Positions 28,203-28,271 of a stretch of 28,271 bases of DNA are shown here, one piece after another. Within the stretch, counting starts at the first letter, position 1. Each line of letters begins with the position of its first letter. The DNA is from JAIXRY01 sp964444515. GTDB lineage: Bacteria; Patescibacteriota; Minisyncoccia; Phycocordibacterales; UBA9973. The notes under the pieces were generated by a model. The model ran no database searches. It had not been told where the DNA came from and saw only the letters and a program-made list of their open reading frames with translations. The position numbers and the translations under genes were made by a program. The stretch spans positions 1 to 28,271 of the forward strand of contig CAYUGY010000004.1 in NCBI GenBank assembly GCA_964444515.1, in the 5' to 3' direction.

Positions 28203-28271
28203 ACGTTCAAATAAAAGCTTTTTGACAAATGTTGTTATTCTATTTATTTGTTTATTTTAGTCTCCAATTCC

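Overview
This AT-rich window looks like chromosomal DNA from a small-genome bacterium of the Candidate Phyla Radiation (Patescibacteria, Parcubacteria-like). That is an inference. It rests on short, tightly packed genes, start codons that mostly lack Shine-Dalgarno sequences, an archaeal/eukaryotic-type prolyl-tRNA synthetase, a short wHTH plus Cas2-like (PaaX-type) protein, a HolB-like protein without a P-loop, and many small secreted or membrane proteins of unknown function. TGA is not needed as a sense codon in the recognised genes. No rRNA, tRNA, transposase or CRISPR array was seen.

Layout, left to right. 1-1443: a SET-domain protein (-) and rsmE (+) diverge across a 315-bp gap that holds two imperfect long inverted repeats, each ending at a start codon. 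1464-5874: a secreted unknown, then mreB1, a HolB-like gene, frr, a membrane-anchored unknown and rseP on the minus strand. 5899-10543: a nucleotidyltransferase, two Nudix hydrolases, alr, an arginyl/leucyl-tRNA-protein-transferase-like gene and a serine beta-lactamase/PBP-like gene. 10564-14965: gatB, obgE, a MYG1 family gene, a PF04020 membrane protein and yqeY. 15064-16384 (+): the Cas2-like/PaaX-like gene between two related 34-bp palindromes, then a DEDDh exonuclease. 16417-18334: an unknown, an L,D-transpeptidase and a small secreted EF-hand-like protein. 18502-23018: the proS-mreB2-mreC-tgt operon. 23097-25886: a coiled-coil protein diverging from rpsB-tsf-membrane protein. 25880-26389: a non-coding block of palindromes, including a G+C-rich multi-hairpin region. 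26390-28083: a three-gene operon of coiled-coil and membrane unknowns. The right edge carries a near-consensus promoter pointing out of the window.

Functional themes are translation (rsmE, frr, gatB, yqeY, proS, tgt, rpsB, tsf, obgE), cell shape and wall (two mreB, mreC, alr, L,D-transpeptidase, PBP-like protein), membrane proteolysis (rseP) and nucleotide clean-up (two Nudix genes). Many genes have a TATAAT-like box, often preceded by TGn, 6-13 bases before the ATG, so leaderless or nearly leaderless mRNAs seem common. Terminators are long, often perfect hairpins that overlap stop codons.

The most unusual signals are: (1) the Cas2-like regulator bracketed by matching palindromes; (2) the 26072-26283 hairpin block, with a near-perfect four-way junction followed by two 11-bp hairpins sharing a loop motif; (3) the concentric 125-nt dyad between rpsB and tsf; (4) the paired start-codon-abutting inverted repeats at 422-740. 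All coordinates were read by eye; no folding or database search was run.
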